DNA of 64,000 bases from Halomonas sp. LR3S48 (GTDB taxonomy: Bacteria > Pseudomonadota > Gammaproteobacteria > Pseudomonadales > Halomonadaceae): contig NZ_CP107009.1 in NCBI RefSeq assembly GCF_025725665.1, forward strand, positions 2,604,001 to 2,668,000, read 5' to 3'. The position numbers were made by a program, and so were the translations under genes. Position 1 is the stretch's first letter, and every line of letters starts with the position of its first letter. The notes below the pieces were generated by a model. That model made no database searches and was not told the origin of the DNA. It saw only the letters and a program-made list of their open reading frames with translations. Below, one piece after another: positions 56,518 to 64,000 of the stretch.

Positions 56518-58716
56518 TCAGCCTTGTACGACGTAGCTATCGGCATAGCCAAGGCGCTTCAGTTCGGCACGCAGTGCCGCCAGTTCGCCGGGGTCGCCGA
56601 TGGGGCCAAGCTGCACCCGATGCAGGTCGGAAGTGCTGACCAATCGCATCGGCTGGGCAAAGGTGTCACTGAGCTGGTGGCCGACATTCTGTGCACGCTC
56701 GGGGTTACTGAGCGCTACCACCTGCAGATAGGCCCCCTGCTGAATGCTCTCCACCTGCCGCTCGACCTGCGCCACGGCTTCCAGCTCGCCATAGACGCTG
56801 GCCACGGGCTGGGTCTCGGCCCAGACAGAGGCAACGTTCGATTGAGGCCACTGCTGCACGGCGCCCAGGTCGAGGTTTTCGCCCACTCTCTCGAGGGTGA
56901 CCTCGACGCGGCGATTCTGGCGACGCCCTTCCACCGTGTCGTTGGTGGCAACGGGCTGCCGCGAGCCATAGCCGCGGGTCTGGATCAAGCCGCGATCGAC
57001 ACCCTGGCTGGCCAGGTACTCCGCCACACTGTCGGCACGACGCTGAGAGAGCGGGTCGTTGATGGCATCGCTGCCGGTGCTGTCGGCATGGCCGGCGATG
57101 AACACCCGCGCCAGGTCGGTACGATTGCGGATCTGACCCGCCAGCTCGGCGAGTTCCTGACGTGCATCGGATCCGAGCTCTGCGCTGTTGATACCGAACA
57201 GGGCATCGGCAGAGAGCGTGATATCGGGAGCTCGGGTCGGAGCCGGCGCGCTGATGCCGCGGGTGAAATCCGCCAGGGTATAGCCACTCGGACCTTCGAC
57301 CGGGCAGAGAATACTGGGGTCAAGTGCCACCCCGTCGCTGCCCAGTTCAGCCAGGGTCGGCATGTCGTCGCGCATCACGCCCAGGGCCTGCATCAGCTGA
57401 CCCATGGCGGCAAGCGTACGGGCATCGGCCAAGGCAATGTCGTACTCGGCATTGGTATAGGCCCGGCTTGCCTCGAAATATTCGTTCTCGCTGTCGAGCA
57501 CGTCGAGCAAGGTGCGCTGACCGATATCGAACTGCTGCTGATACGCACCACGAACACGGTCGATCGACTGACGGTGGTCATTGAGGTAGCGAATCTGCTC
57601 GCGCAAACGCTGGGTATCGTTAAAGGCAATCTGAGTGGTCTGGCGCACGTTGGTACACGCCAGGTCGCGCTGATCGACCGCTTGTTCGACACGGTCACTG
57701 GCTGCGCGGAACGAGGCCAGATCGCTGCCGCCACGGTACAGGTTCATACTGGCGACCAGCTCGATGCTGTGGCGATCGCGTCGACCGAAGCCGTCGTAGC
57801 CGTTCTCGTTGTTGTTGGTGCCGGTACGGCCACGCAGGTCCAGGCGCGGCTGGAATCCGGCCTTGCTACCGGATTGTTCCGCCCTTGCCGCTTCGATGTT
57901 CTCGATGGCGGCGTGGAAATCGGGATTGCCCTGGAACGCCAGATCGACCGCCTCGGCCACCGAAGGGGGCAGTCGGTCGTCGAGCTGCGGTGCCGGAGCC
58001 AGGTTTTCGGCCGGCAGGCTGCCGACGATGCGCTGGTAGCGCGCCGTGACGTCATGGAGATTCGAAGCTTCGGTCATCAGGTTCGACTCGGCCAAGGCCA
58101 GACGACCGCTGATCTGCTCGAGGTCGACACCGCGTCCGGCACCGGAACGTACACGCTCTTCGATCTGGTTGAAAACGCGCAGGTGGTCGGCGTAGTTGCT
58201 CTGGGCCAGGCGTACCAGCTCTCGATAACGGCTGACGTCGAGATAGGCCTGGGTGGCTTCCAGCGCCACGTTCTCGCTGGCACCGAGCAGCTCGTAGTAG
58301 CGCACCAGTTCGGCGCGATCGAGGCGTTCGACTTCACTGCGGGTGGCGAAGCCGTCGTAGAGCATCTGTGACAGGCGCAGTTCGGCGAAATCGGTATCGT
58401 AGCTGCCGCGCCCGTCGCCCTCCCGCTCCTCGCGGCCGATGCCTGCGGCCAGGTCGATGCTCGGAAGATAGTTGCCACGCGCCACGCCGACATCATGCCC
58501 GGCGGCGCTCAACCCGTTCAGGGCGGCCTTGACCTCGGGGTTGGTGGTCAGTGCTTGGCGCACCACCTGCTGGATATCGGCAGAACCCGGCGCCGCCAGG
58601 CCTGGCGGCAGGGTCTGAGCCACCGCAGCGGCTACCGGAAGGAGTGCCAGGGAGGTACCCACCATCATGGCTTTGGCCAGTCGATGAGTACGAGAGAGGT
58701 CAATCGCATTTGTCAT
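56518..58716 (-). CDS. TolC-OmpA-SPOR fusion outer-membrane channel (LapE-type)
   Basis: 732 residues. Signal peptide (about 1-34, ending 'AVAQT'), a TolC/AggA channel domain (about 45-460, 'AYLDVSRYRELVRLAQSNY', 'LDVLDSENEYFEA'), an OmpA-like peptidoglycan-binding domain (about 495-610, 'GHADSTGSDAIND', 'LSQRRADSVAEYLASQGV') and a C-terminal SPOR domain (about 655-730, 'GAYLQVVALSNPERA'). LapE of pseudomonads is only about 450 residues, so two wall-binding domains are added here. AAGGGA precedes the ATG. By position it is the outer-membrane part of the LapBC exporter, the pore in which the adhesin retention modules would lodge. Confidence 0.93.
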   Translation of the reverse strand: MTNAIDLSRTHRLAKAMMVGTSLALLPVAAAVAQTLPPGLAAPGSADIQQVVRQALTTNPEVKAALNGLSAAGHDVGVARGNYLPSIDLAAGIGREEREGDGRGSYDTDFAELRLSQMLYDGFATRSEVERLDRAELVRYYELLGASENVALEATQAYLDVSRYRELVRLAQSNYADHLRVFNQIEERVRSGAGRGVDLEQISGRLALAESNLMTEASNLHDVTARYQRIVGSLPAENLAPAPQLDDRLPPSVAEAVDLAFQGNPDFHAAIENIEAARAEQSGSKAGFQPRLDLRGRTGTNNNENGYDGFGRRDRHSIELVASMNLYRGGSDLASFRAASDRVEQAVDQRDLACTNVRQTTQIAFNDTQRLREQIRYLNDHRQSIDRVRGAYQQQFDIGQRTLLDVLDSENEYFEASRAYTNAEYDIALADARTLAAMGQLMQALGVMRDDMPTLAELGSDGVALDPSILCPVEGPSGYTLADFTRGISAPAPTRAPDITLSADALFGINSAELGSDARQELAELAGQIRNRTDLARVFIAGHADSTGSDAINDPLSQRRADSVAEYLASQGVDRGLIQTRGYGSRQPVATNDTVEGRRQNRRVEVTLERVGENLDLGAVQQWPQSNVASVWAETQPVASVYGELEAVAQVERQVESIQQGAYLQVVALSNPERAQNVGHQLSDTFAQPMRLVSTSDLHRVQLGPIGDPGELAALRAELKRLGYADSYVVQG

Positions 58717-59195
58717 GGGTGTTCCCTTTCATGATTCGGATGCCCCGTCTGCACAGGCAATCCGTCGAGTTGTGAAGACATATTCTTGTTATTACGGGGC
58801 TCATCCGGAGTGGCCGGATGGTGCATCCATTCCCGATTCCCTTGGATACTTCGTTGGTTACCTTGACTTGCCTGGCCGGCATCGTTTCGTGTAACAATAT
58901 TGTAACTCAACAATCCTTTTTCCGGCCGTCAGGAGTTGCTTGTTCTGCCTGGTTACCCGTCAGGCATAGTTGTTACATAATTGTAAGCTAGCGTAACCGA
59001 GGCGGTAGAAAAGTCCAATAGTTTCTCGTCACCCTTTTTCAACCTTTGGCATGACATAAATTATGATGAGTCCGACTGTACGCGGGCATACCCCGACCAG
59101 ATCCCTCGCCTAGCGGCAACGCTCTCCCGGCGACCGGCAAACATGCTATCGTCAGCCCATGATCGACATGAGCCATCAGCACAAGGAGAGACATC
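58717..59195. other. Intergenic region upstream of the TolC-like gene
   Basis: About 480 bases without a convincing gene; the short minus-strand frames here overlap each other and lack support. It must hold the promoter of the TolC-LapB-LapC operon and of the plus-strand gene at 59196. AT-rich elements stand out: GTAACAATATTGTAAC (58891-58906; the central ACAATATTGT is a perfect palindrome) and TTACA-N4-TGTAA (58973-58986). Confidence 0.6.
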
Positions 59196-59480
59196 ATGTC
59201 TGCCTCATCCGAGATCCAGAAAACGCGCGTCATCAACGAGCTGCGCGGTTTCATCAAGAAACTGCTCCAGGAGCCCCAGATTCTGGATCGCTCCCTGGAG
59301 ATCGCGCGCCGCCATTACGGTGAGGGCAACCCTGAGGGCGCCCAGGCACGCATCGCCAATGAGATTTCCGATACCACCAGCGTGCACATTCCCGAGGACC
59401 CGCAGGAACACTCTGAAGCCGACAAACTGTTCCTGGAGCTGCTCAAGGAGGTGGTCAGCGAGGAGCAAGCCCTTTACTGA
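59196..59480 (+). CDS. Small soluble protein, function unknown
   Basis: 94 residues, highly charged and helical, no signal peptide or membrane span. 'IQKTRVINELRGFIKKLLQE' at the N-terminus and an acidic C-terminus ('EDPQEHSEADKLF'). AAGGAG lies eight bases before the ATG, so translation is likely. No family recognised. It is divergent from the Lap exporter operon and upstream of thiI, which has its own promoter. Confidence 0.65.
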   Translation: MSASSEIQKTRVINELRGFIKKLLQEPQILDRSLEIARRHYGEGNPEGAQARIANEISDTTSVHIPEDPQEHSEADKLFLELLKEVVSEEQALY

Positions 59481-59564
59481 ACCGGCAATGATCCGAGCGG
59501 GTGCCCCTGGCGCCCGCTGCAACCGCCCTGACTGCTAACCGGACGCACGTCGACACCATTGCTC

Positions 59565-59573
59565 TGGTATAAT
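59565..59573 (+). promoter_or_regulatory. Extended -10 promoter of thiI
   Basis: TGGTATAAT: a perfect TATAAT at 59568-59573 with the TGn extension. The -35 region is poor, as is common for extended -10 promoters. It lies about 42 bases before the thiI ATG. Confidence 0.7.
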
Positions 59574-59614
59574 GGCAAGCAATTGTTTTCCAAATCTTTT
59601 ACAAGTAACTTGCC

Positions 59615-61090
59615 ATGTATTACCTGCTGAAGCTGTTTCCCGAAATCACCATCAAGTCACGTTCCGTGCGCCGCCAGATGACACGCTGCCTGGTCGGCAA
59701 CATCCGTAACGTGCTGCGTCCGCTGGGCGATGACGTGCACGTACAGGGCGGCTGGGATGCCTTGAAGGTGCGGATACCCGACGGCGCCTCGACGCAGTGG
59801 CGCAGCCGATTGGAAGAGATGCTGTGCCGCATCCCCGGCATTCACGAGGTGCAGTGTGTCGAAGAAGTCCCTTTCCTCTCCTTTACCGACACGACCGAGC
59901 GGCTGCTACCGGTCTGGCGAGATGCCATCGCCGGACGAGCCTTCCGCGTCACGGTGAAGCGACGGGGAGTGCATGATTTCACCTCGGAGGACCTTGAGCG
60001 CCACCTCGGCAGGGAACTGCTCGATGCTGCGCCTGGCTCCCGGGTTCGGCTCAAGGAGCCGGATGTCGACGTGAGGGTGGATGTGGTCGAAAGCCGCCTG
60101 CGCCTGGTGCGCCAGCGCTGGCCGGGGCTGGGCGGTTACCCCTTGGGGCTGCAGGGCCAGGCCTTGGCGCTGATCTCGGGCGGCTACGACTCGCCGGTGG
60201 CGGCTTGGAAGATGATGCGACGCGGCATCAAGACGCATTTCCTGTTCTTCGAACTCGGCGGAGCCGGACACGAGGCCGCCGTGCGCGAGGTTTCGTCCCA
60301 CCTGTGGGAGACCTACGGCCGCTCGCATCGGGTGAAGTTCTTCTCGGTACCGTTCGAAGGCGTGGTGGCAGAATTGCAGCGCAGCATACCCGACGGACTT
60401 ATCGGCGTGGTACTCAAGCGAATGATGGTACGGGCAGCAAACCGCATCGCATCGCGCGCACGCATTCCCATGCTGGTGACCGGGGATGCCATCGCTCAGG
60501 TCTCGAGCCAGAGCCTGACCAATCTCGTGCTCATCGATGAAGCCAGCGACGTGCCGATCCTGCGCCCGCTGATTGCCGAGGATAAGCAGACGATCATCGA
60601 TACCGCCCGCCAGATCGGCACCGCCGCTTTCGCCGAAGGCATGCCGGAGGTGTGCGGCGCCGTCTCCCAGCGGCCCAATACCCAGGCGCGCCATGACAAG
60701 GTCGCCGACGCCGAGGAGAATTTCGACTTCAGCGTGCTCGAGGCAGCCGTAGAGCTGGCCGTGCTGACTCGCTCCGACCGGCTCCTGGAGCCGCAGCCAG
60801 ACAGCGAGCCGCAGTTGGAAGTGGTAACCGACCTGCAGGCAGCAGCCAACGACTCCATCGTCAGCGTAATCGACATCCGCCCTCCGGCTGAGCGCGAGGC
60901 CGCGCCGCTCATGCTCGATCAGGTGGAGTGCCTGGAAATTCCCTTCTTCGAACTCCAGTCGCGTGCCGAGTCGCTGCCCGATGACCGCCGCTACCTGCTC
61001 TACTGCGACCAGGGCGTGATGAGCCGCATGCAGGCCATGCACTTGCACGACCGGGGGTTCAGGCACTTCGGGGTCTATCGCACTTCTTGA
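59615..61090 (+). CDS. thiI: tRNA 4-thiouridine sulfurtransferase ThiI
   Basis: 491 residues: N-terminal ferredoxin-like/THUMP part (about 1-165), PP-loop 'SGGYDSPVAAW' near 188, and a C-terminal rhodanese domain. Cys347 ('EVCGAVSQRP') and Cys464 ('YCDQGVMS') match the redox pair Cys344/Cys456 of E. coli ThiI. It makes 4-thiouridine in tRNA and supplies sulfur for thiamine. The start is placed by homology; the leader has no strong Shine-Dalgarno. Standing alone with its own promoter. Confidence 0.96.
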   Translation: MYYLLKLFPEITIKSRSVRRQMTRCLVGNIRNVLRPLGDDVHVQGGWDALKVRIPDGASTQWRSRLEEMLCRIPGIHEVQCVEEVPFLSFTDTTERLLPVWRDAIAGRAFRVTVKRRGVHDFTSEDLERHLGRELLDAAPGSRVRLKEPDVDVRVDVVESRLRLVRQRWPGLGGYPLGLQGQALALISGGYDSPVAAWKMMRRGIKTHFLFFELGGAGHEAAVREVSSHLWETYGRSHRVKFFSVPFEGVVAELQRSIPDGLIGVVLKRMMVRAANRIASRARIPMLVTGDAIAQVSSQSLTNLVLIDEASDVPILRPLIAEDKQTIIDTARQIGTAAFAEGMPEVCGAVSQRPNTQARHDKVADAEENFDFSVLEAAVELAVLTRSDRLLEPQPDSEPQLEVVTDLQAAANDSIVSVIDIRPPAEREAAPLMLDQVECLEIPFFELQSRAESLPDDRRYLLYCDQGVMSRMQAMHLHDRGFRHFGVYRTS

Positions 61091-61191
61091 CGATCGGTAA
61101 CGGTTACAAATTCTTTTTTAGCAATCTCTTTATCGCCCCGCTGGACTGCGCTACAACGAAATTAACAGGCCGTGGTCGGTGGGGGTGACGT

Positions 61192-64000
61192 ATGGGTGCG
61201 CGCAGGTCTTCGTCACACCGGAATTCGTCTACCGGGTCGTGGCTCGGCAACGGCGAGTCGTTCGAGAGGCGCTCGCCCTTCATTCAGGAACCGAAGCTCG
61301 CTCCGGCTCCTCGGGAAGCGTCGTCACATCGTTATCTCTACCTGGGCTTGGGGATACTGCTGTTACTGTTCGGTGTAACGCTCGCCACGCTGCTGGTGGC
61401 CGAAGCCAAGACATCTCACTTTCAGGCCCAGGAACTCTCGCGCTACGCTGCGACCCTGCGTTATACGCTGGAGCCCGGACGCAGCAACCGGATCCAGTTC
61501 CCCGGCCATGGCCCCTTCGACAAGCGCCTGGGCTATACCCAGCTACCGGAGCTGGAGTCACGCCTGTTGTCGCGCGGTTACGAGATCACCGAGCAGGCAC
61601 GCTTCTCACCTGCCCTGCTCGACTATACGCGCCGCGGCTTCTTCCCTCCCTACCCCGAGAAGGCGCAAGCTGGCCTGTATATCGAGGAGTGCCGGGGCGA
61701 TACCCTCTATCAGTTCCGTCATCCCCAACGGCACTACCCCAGCTTCGACACCATCCCCCCGGTCGTACTGCAAACGTTGCTGTTCATCGAGAATCGACAG
61801 CTGCTGGACGAGAGCACGCCCTACGCCAATCCTGCCGTCGACTGGCCACGCTTCACCAAGGCGGCCCTGTCGCAGGTCGGCCGCGCCCTGGATCTTCCCG
61901 GGCAGGCAGCGGGAGGCAGCACCCTGGCTACCCAGCTCGAGAAGTATCGTCATTCTCCTCAAGGCCTGACCTACTCGTCCCGGGAGAAGCTGCGCCAGAT
62001 GGTCTCGGCCAGCGTGCGTAGCTACCAGCATGGCCCCCAGACGTTGACCGCTCGCCAGGACGTGGCGCTCGATTACCTCAATACCGTGCCGCTTTCGGCC
62101 GCCCCCGGCTACGGCGAGGTGCATGGCATCGGCGACGGTCTGTGGGCCTGGTTCGGTGCCGATTTCGATATGTTCAATCGGCTGCTTGCGATCGGCTTCG
62201 ACGAGATCGACAGCCTTGCAGAACGGGGGTTGGCCCTGCGCCAGGTCGTGGCACTGATGATCGCGCAGCGGCGCCCCTCCTGGTATCTGGCTGGTGGCCG
62301 CAGATCACTGGAAGAGCTGACAGACAGCTACCTGCGATTGCTTCGCCAAGAGGGGGTGGTTTCGAACTCCCTCGCCCAGGCGGCGCTGGAGCGGCGCCTG
62401 AGCTTTCGCGATTACACCGAAACGCCCTTCAGCCTGCGCATCGAACCGGACAAAGGGGTCCAGGTTGCACGCCAGCGCCTGGGAGGCATGCTAGGCATGT
62501 CGCTTTACGATCTCGACCGCCTCGACCTCACTGCACGCACGACGCTCAACGCCAGGCTCCAGAGCGACGTCACAGCCTATTTGCATCGCCTGGCGGACCC
62601 CGAGTTCGCCGGCGAGATCGGTCTGCTGGGAGAGCGCCTGCTTTCCCCCGACCGAACCCAGGACGTGCGCTACAGTTTCACCCTGTTCGAGCGCAGTGAA
62701 GACGGCTTCATGGTGCGTGTCCAGACCGACAATACCGACCAGCCCTTCGATATCAACGAGGGTAGCAAACTCGAACTCGGCTCCACCGCCAAGCTGCGAG
62801 TCTTGGCCACCTATCTGGAAGTAATCGCCGAACTGCACGCACGCCATGGCAACAAGAGTGTCGAGGAGCTGCGCGCGGTCGAAACCGACCGCCAGGACGT
62901 ACTCAGCCGCTGGGTGCTGGACCGGCTCATCGAAGCGCCCAATCTGCCACTCGACGGGCTTCTGTCCATGGCCATGGAGCGGCGGTATTCGGCAAGCCCG
63001 GGGGAGGCTTTCTTCACCGGAGGCGGACGGCATACCTTCAGCAATTTCCGCCGCGAGGACAATGGCCGCAACCCGACGCTAGCCGAAGCCATGCGGGAGT
63101 CGCTCAACCTGCCCTTCATTCGCGTGATGCGGGACCTGGTGCGCTACAGCACGCATCGTAACGAGCACCGGACCCAACTGCTGGAGGATGACGGCGACCC
63201 CCGCCGCATGGAGTACCTGCGCCTGTTTGCCGACCGCGAGGGGCGCACCTTCCTGCTGCGCTTCTGGCGCAAATACCGCAACATGCACAGTGACCAGCGC
63301 CTCGCCACTTTCCTCGAGGGGCTCAGTGTCTCCGCACCACGCCTTGCCGCGGTACACCGCTACCTGTTCCCGGAAGCCAGCCGCGACCAGTTCGCCGCCT
63401 TCCTAGGCAACTGGCTGCCCGACGCGAGTCGTCCGAGCGAGCGCGAGACCGACACGCTCTATGAACGCTACGCGCCCGGCAGCTACTCGCTCACCGACCA
63501 GGGCTACGTCGCCCGGGTCCACCCCCTGGAGCTGTGGCTGCTGGGCTATCTGCTCGACTATCCGGATGCCAGCTTCGCCGAAGCTGCCTCGGCCAGCGTC
63601 GAGGAGCGCCAGGAGGTCTACGGCTGGCTGTTCCGGACACGCCATCGCAGCGCTCGCGACGTGCGTATCCGCACCATGCTCGAAGTCGAAGCGTTCCTCG
63701 ACATTCATGAGCGCTGGCAGCGCCTGGGCTACCCATTCGAACACCTGGTGCCTTCGCTGGCCACTGCGGTGGGCTCGTCGGGCGATCGCCCGGCGGCACT
63801 GGCCGAGCTGATGGGTATCATCCTCAACGATGGCATAAGGCAACCTACGCTACGCATCGATGAGCTGCACTTCGCCGCCGACACGCCCTACGAAACCCGC
63901 TTTCTGCCCGCCCCAGGGCGAGCCCAACGGGTCATGGCTCCTGAGGTGGCTGCGGTGCTGCGCGACACGCTGTCCCAAGTGGTCGAAGGCGGTACTGCCA
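61192..64000 (+). CDS. Divergent class A penicillin-binding protein (transglycosylase/transpeptidase), 3' truncated by window end
   Basis: Partial gene, 936 codons, open at the right edge. A cytoplasmic N-terminus precedes one membrane span (about 53-72, 'YLGLGILLLLFGVTLATLLV'), then a GT51-like transglycosylase domain ('LLFIENRQLLDE', 'GGSTLATQLEKYRHSPQG') and a transpeptidase-like domain with the SxxK motif in 'LGSTAKLRVL' and an SxN motif in 'ESLNLPF'. The sequence ends at 'LRDTLSQVVEGGTA', the stretch that normally precedes KTG. The transglycosylase motifs are unusual (catalytic Glu in 'IENR' instead of 'EDRRF'). ATG 61192 has a GGGGGTGA ribosome binding site. Confidence 0.85.
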   Translation, partial: MGARRSSSHRNSSTGSWLGNGESFERRSPFIQEPKLAPAPREASSHRYLYLGLGILLLLFGVTLATLLVAEAKTSHFQAQELSRYAATLRYTLEPGRSNRIQFPGHGPFDKRLGYTQLPELESRLLSRGYEITEQARFSPALLDYTRRGFFPPYPEKAQAGLYIEECRGDTLYQFRHPQRHYPSFDTIPPVVLQTLLFIENRQLLDESTPYANPAVDWPRFTKAALSQVGRALDLPGQAAGGSTLATQLEKYRHSPQGLTYSSREKLRQMVSASVRSYQHGPQTLTARQDVALDYLNTVPLSAAPGYGEVHGIGDGLWAWFGADFDMFNRLLAIGFDEIDSLAERGLALRQVVALMIAQRRPSWYLAGGRRSLEELTDSYLRLLRQEGVVSNSLAQAALERRLSFRDYTETPFSLRIEPDKGVQVARQRLGGMLGMSLYDLDRLDLTARTTLNARLQSDVTAYLHRLADPEFAGEIGLLGERLLSPDRTQDVRYSFTLFERSEDGFMVRVQTDNTDQPFDINEGSKLELGSTAKLRVLATYLEVIAELHARHGNKSVEELRAVETDRQDVLSRWVLDRLIEAPNLPLDGLLSMAMERRYSASPGEAFFTGGGRHTFSNFRREDNGRNPTLAEAMRESLNLPFIRVMRDLVRYSTHRNEHRTQLLEDDGDPRRMEYLRLFADREGRTFLLRFWRKYRNMHSDQRLATFLEGLSVSAPRLAAVHRYLFPEASRDQFAAFLGNWLPDASRPSERETDTLYERYAPGSYSLTDQGYVARVHPLELWLLGYLLDYPDASFAEAASASVEERQEVYGWLFRTRHRSARDVRIRTMLEVEAFLDIHERWQRLGYPFEHLVPSLATAVGSSGDRPAALAELMGIILNDGIRQPTLRIDELHFAADTPYETRFLPAPGRAQRVMAPEVAAVLRDTLSQVVEGGTA

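Noticed and set aside
55933..58371. Plus-strand open frame of about 800 codons opposite lapB and the TolC-like gene.
   Set aside because: It crosses two well-supported minus-strand genes and shows only mirrored codon composition.
58893..58908. Sequence ATATTGTAACTCAA resembling the E. coli Ter core.
   Set aside because: It differs from the core at two positions, lies in an AT-rich palindrome better explained as an operator, and the Ter sequence for this Tus homologue is unknown.
58700..58913. Two overlapping short minus-strand frames upstream of the TolC-like gene.
   Set aside because: No ribosome binding site, no conserved features, overlap with each other and with a likely promoter region.

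Overview
The window looks like chromosome of a moderately halophilic gammaproteobacterium of the Halomonadaceae (Halomonas or a close relative). This rests on high GC, acidic proteins, a gyrA-serC-pheA-tyrA/aroA-cmk-rpsA block with the TyrA-AroA fusion seen in pseudomonads and halomonads, and a pilBCD-coaE-yacG block. Identification to genus is inference. No rRNA, tRNA, CRISPR array, prophage or insertion sequence was recognised.

Left part (1-7.4 kb, accessory): a Crp/Fnr-type regulator; a DUF2235 lipase-like protein paired with a DUF2931 lipoprotein, resembling an orphan type VI lipase effector/immunity pair; an HPP-family membrane protein; a CigR/RcnB-like secreted protein; an unrecognised small secreted protein; and a large PilX-like pilus protein. 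Type IV pilus and housekeeping (7.3-14.6 kb): pilA faces away from pilB-pilC-pilD, followed by coaE, yacG and a gene recognised as a Tus-family replication terminator protein that overlaps yacG, then a DUF533 protein. Proteolysis/stress block (14.7-19.4 kb): a kappa-class GST/HCCA isomerase-like protein, a LonB-type protease overlapping a universal stress protein, a tiny membrane protein and a RatA-like SRPBCC protein. Core block (19.6-31.0 kb): rimO converges on the minus-strand run gyrA, serC, pheA, tyrA-aroA, cmk, rpsA. Then come a thioesterase (-) and a coupled rdgC / acyltransferase / cation-diffusion-facilitator operon (+).

Right part (35.4-58.7 kb) is the most interesting: a complete LapA-type biofilm adhesion system in one locus. 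lapG (periplasmic cysteine protease) and lapD (degenerate GGDEF-EAL inner-membrane receptor) lie on the plus strand. They converge on a minus-strand run made of a TolC-OmpA-SPOR fusion outer-membrane protein, LapB ABC exporter, LapC membrane-fusion protein, an orphan LuxR-type regulator coupled to lapC by an ATGA overlap, a 2,910-residue RTX adhesin, a second 1,439-residue RTX adhesin, and a small conserved protein. Both adhesins have the N-terminal retention module and a TAAG LapG-type cleavage site at the same residue numbers. Inferred logic: the exporter secretes both adhesins, their retention modules plug the outer-membrane pore, LapD with bound c-di-GMP holds LapG back, and LapG trims both adhesins when c-di-GMP falls.

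The right edge holds a small unknown protein, thiI, and a divergent class A penicillin-binding protein that runs off the end of the window.
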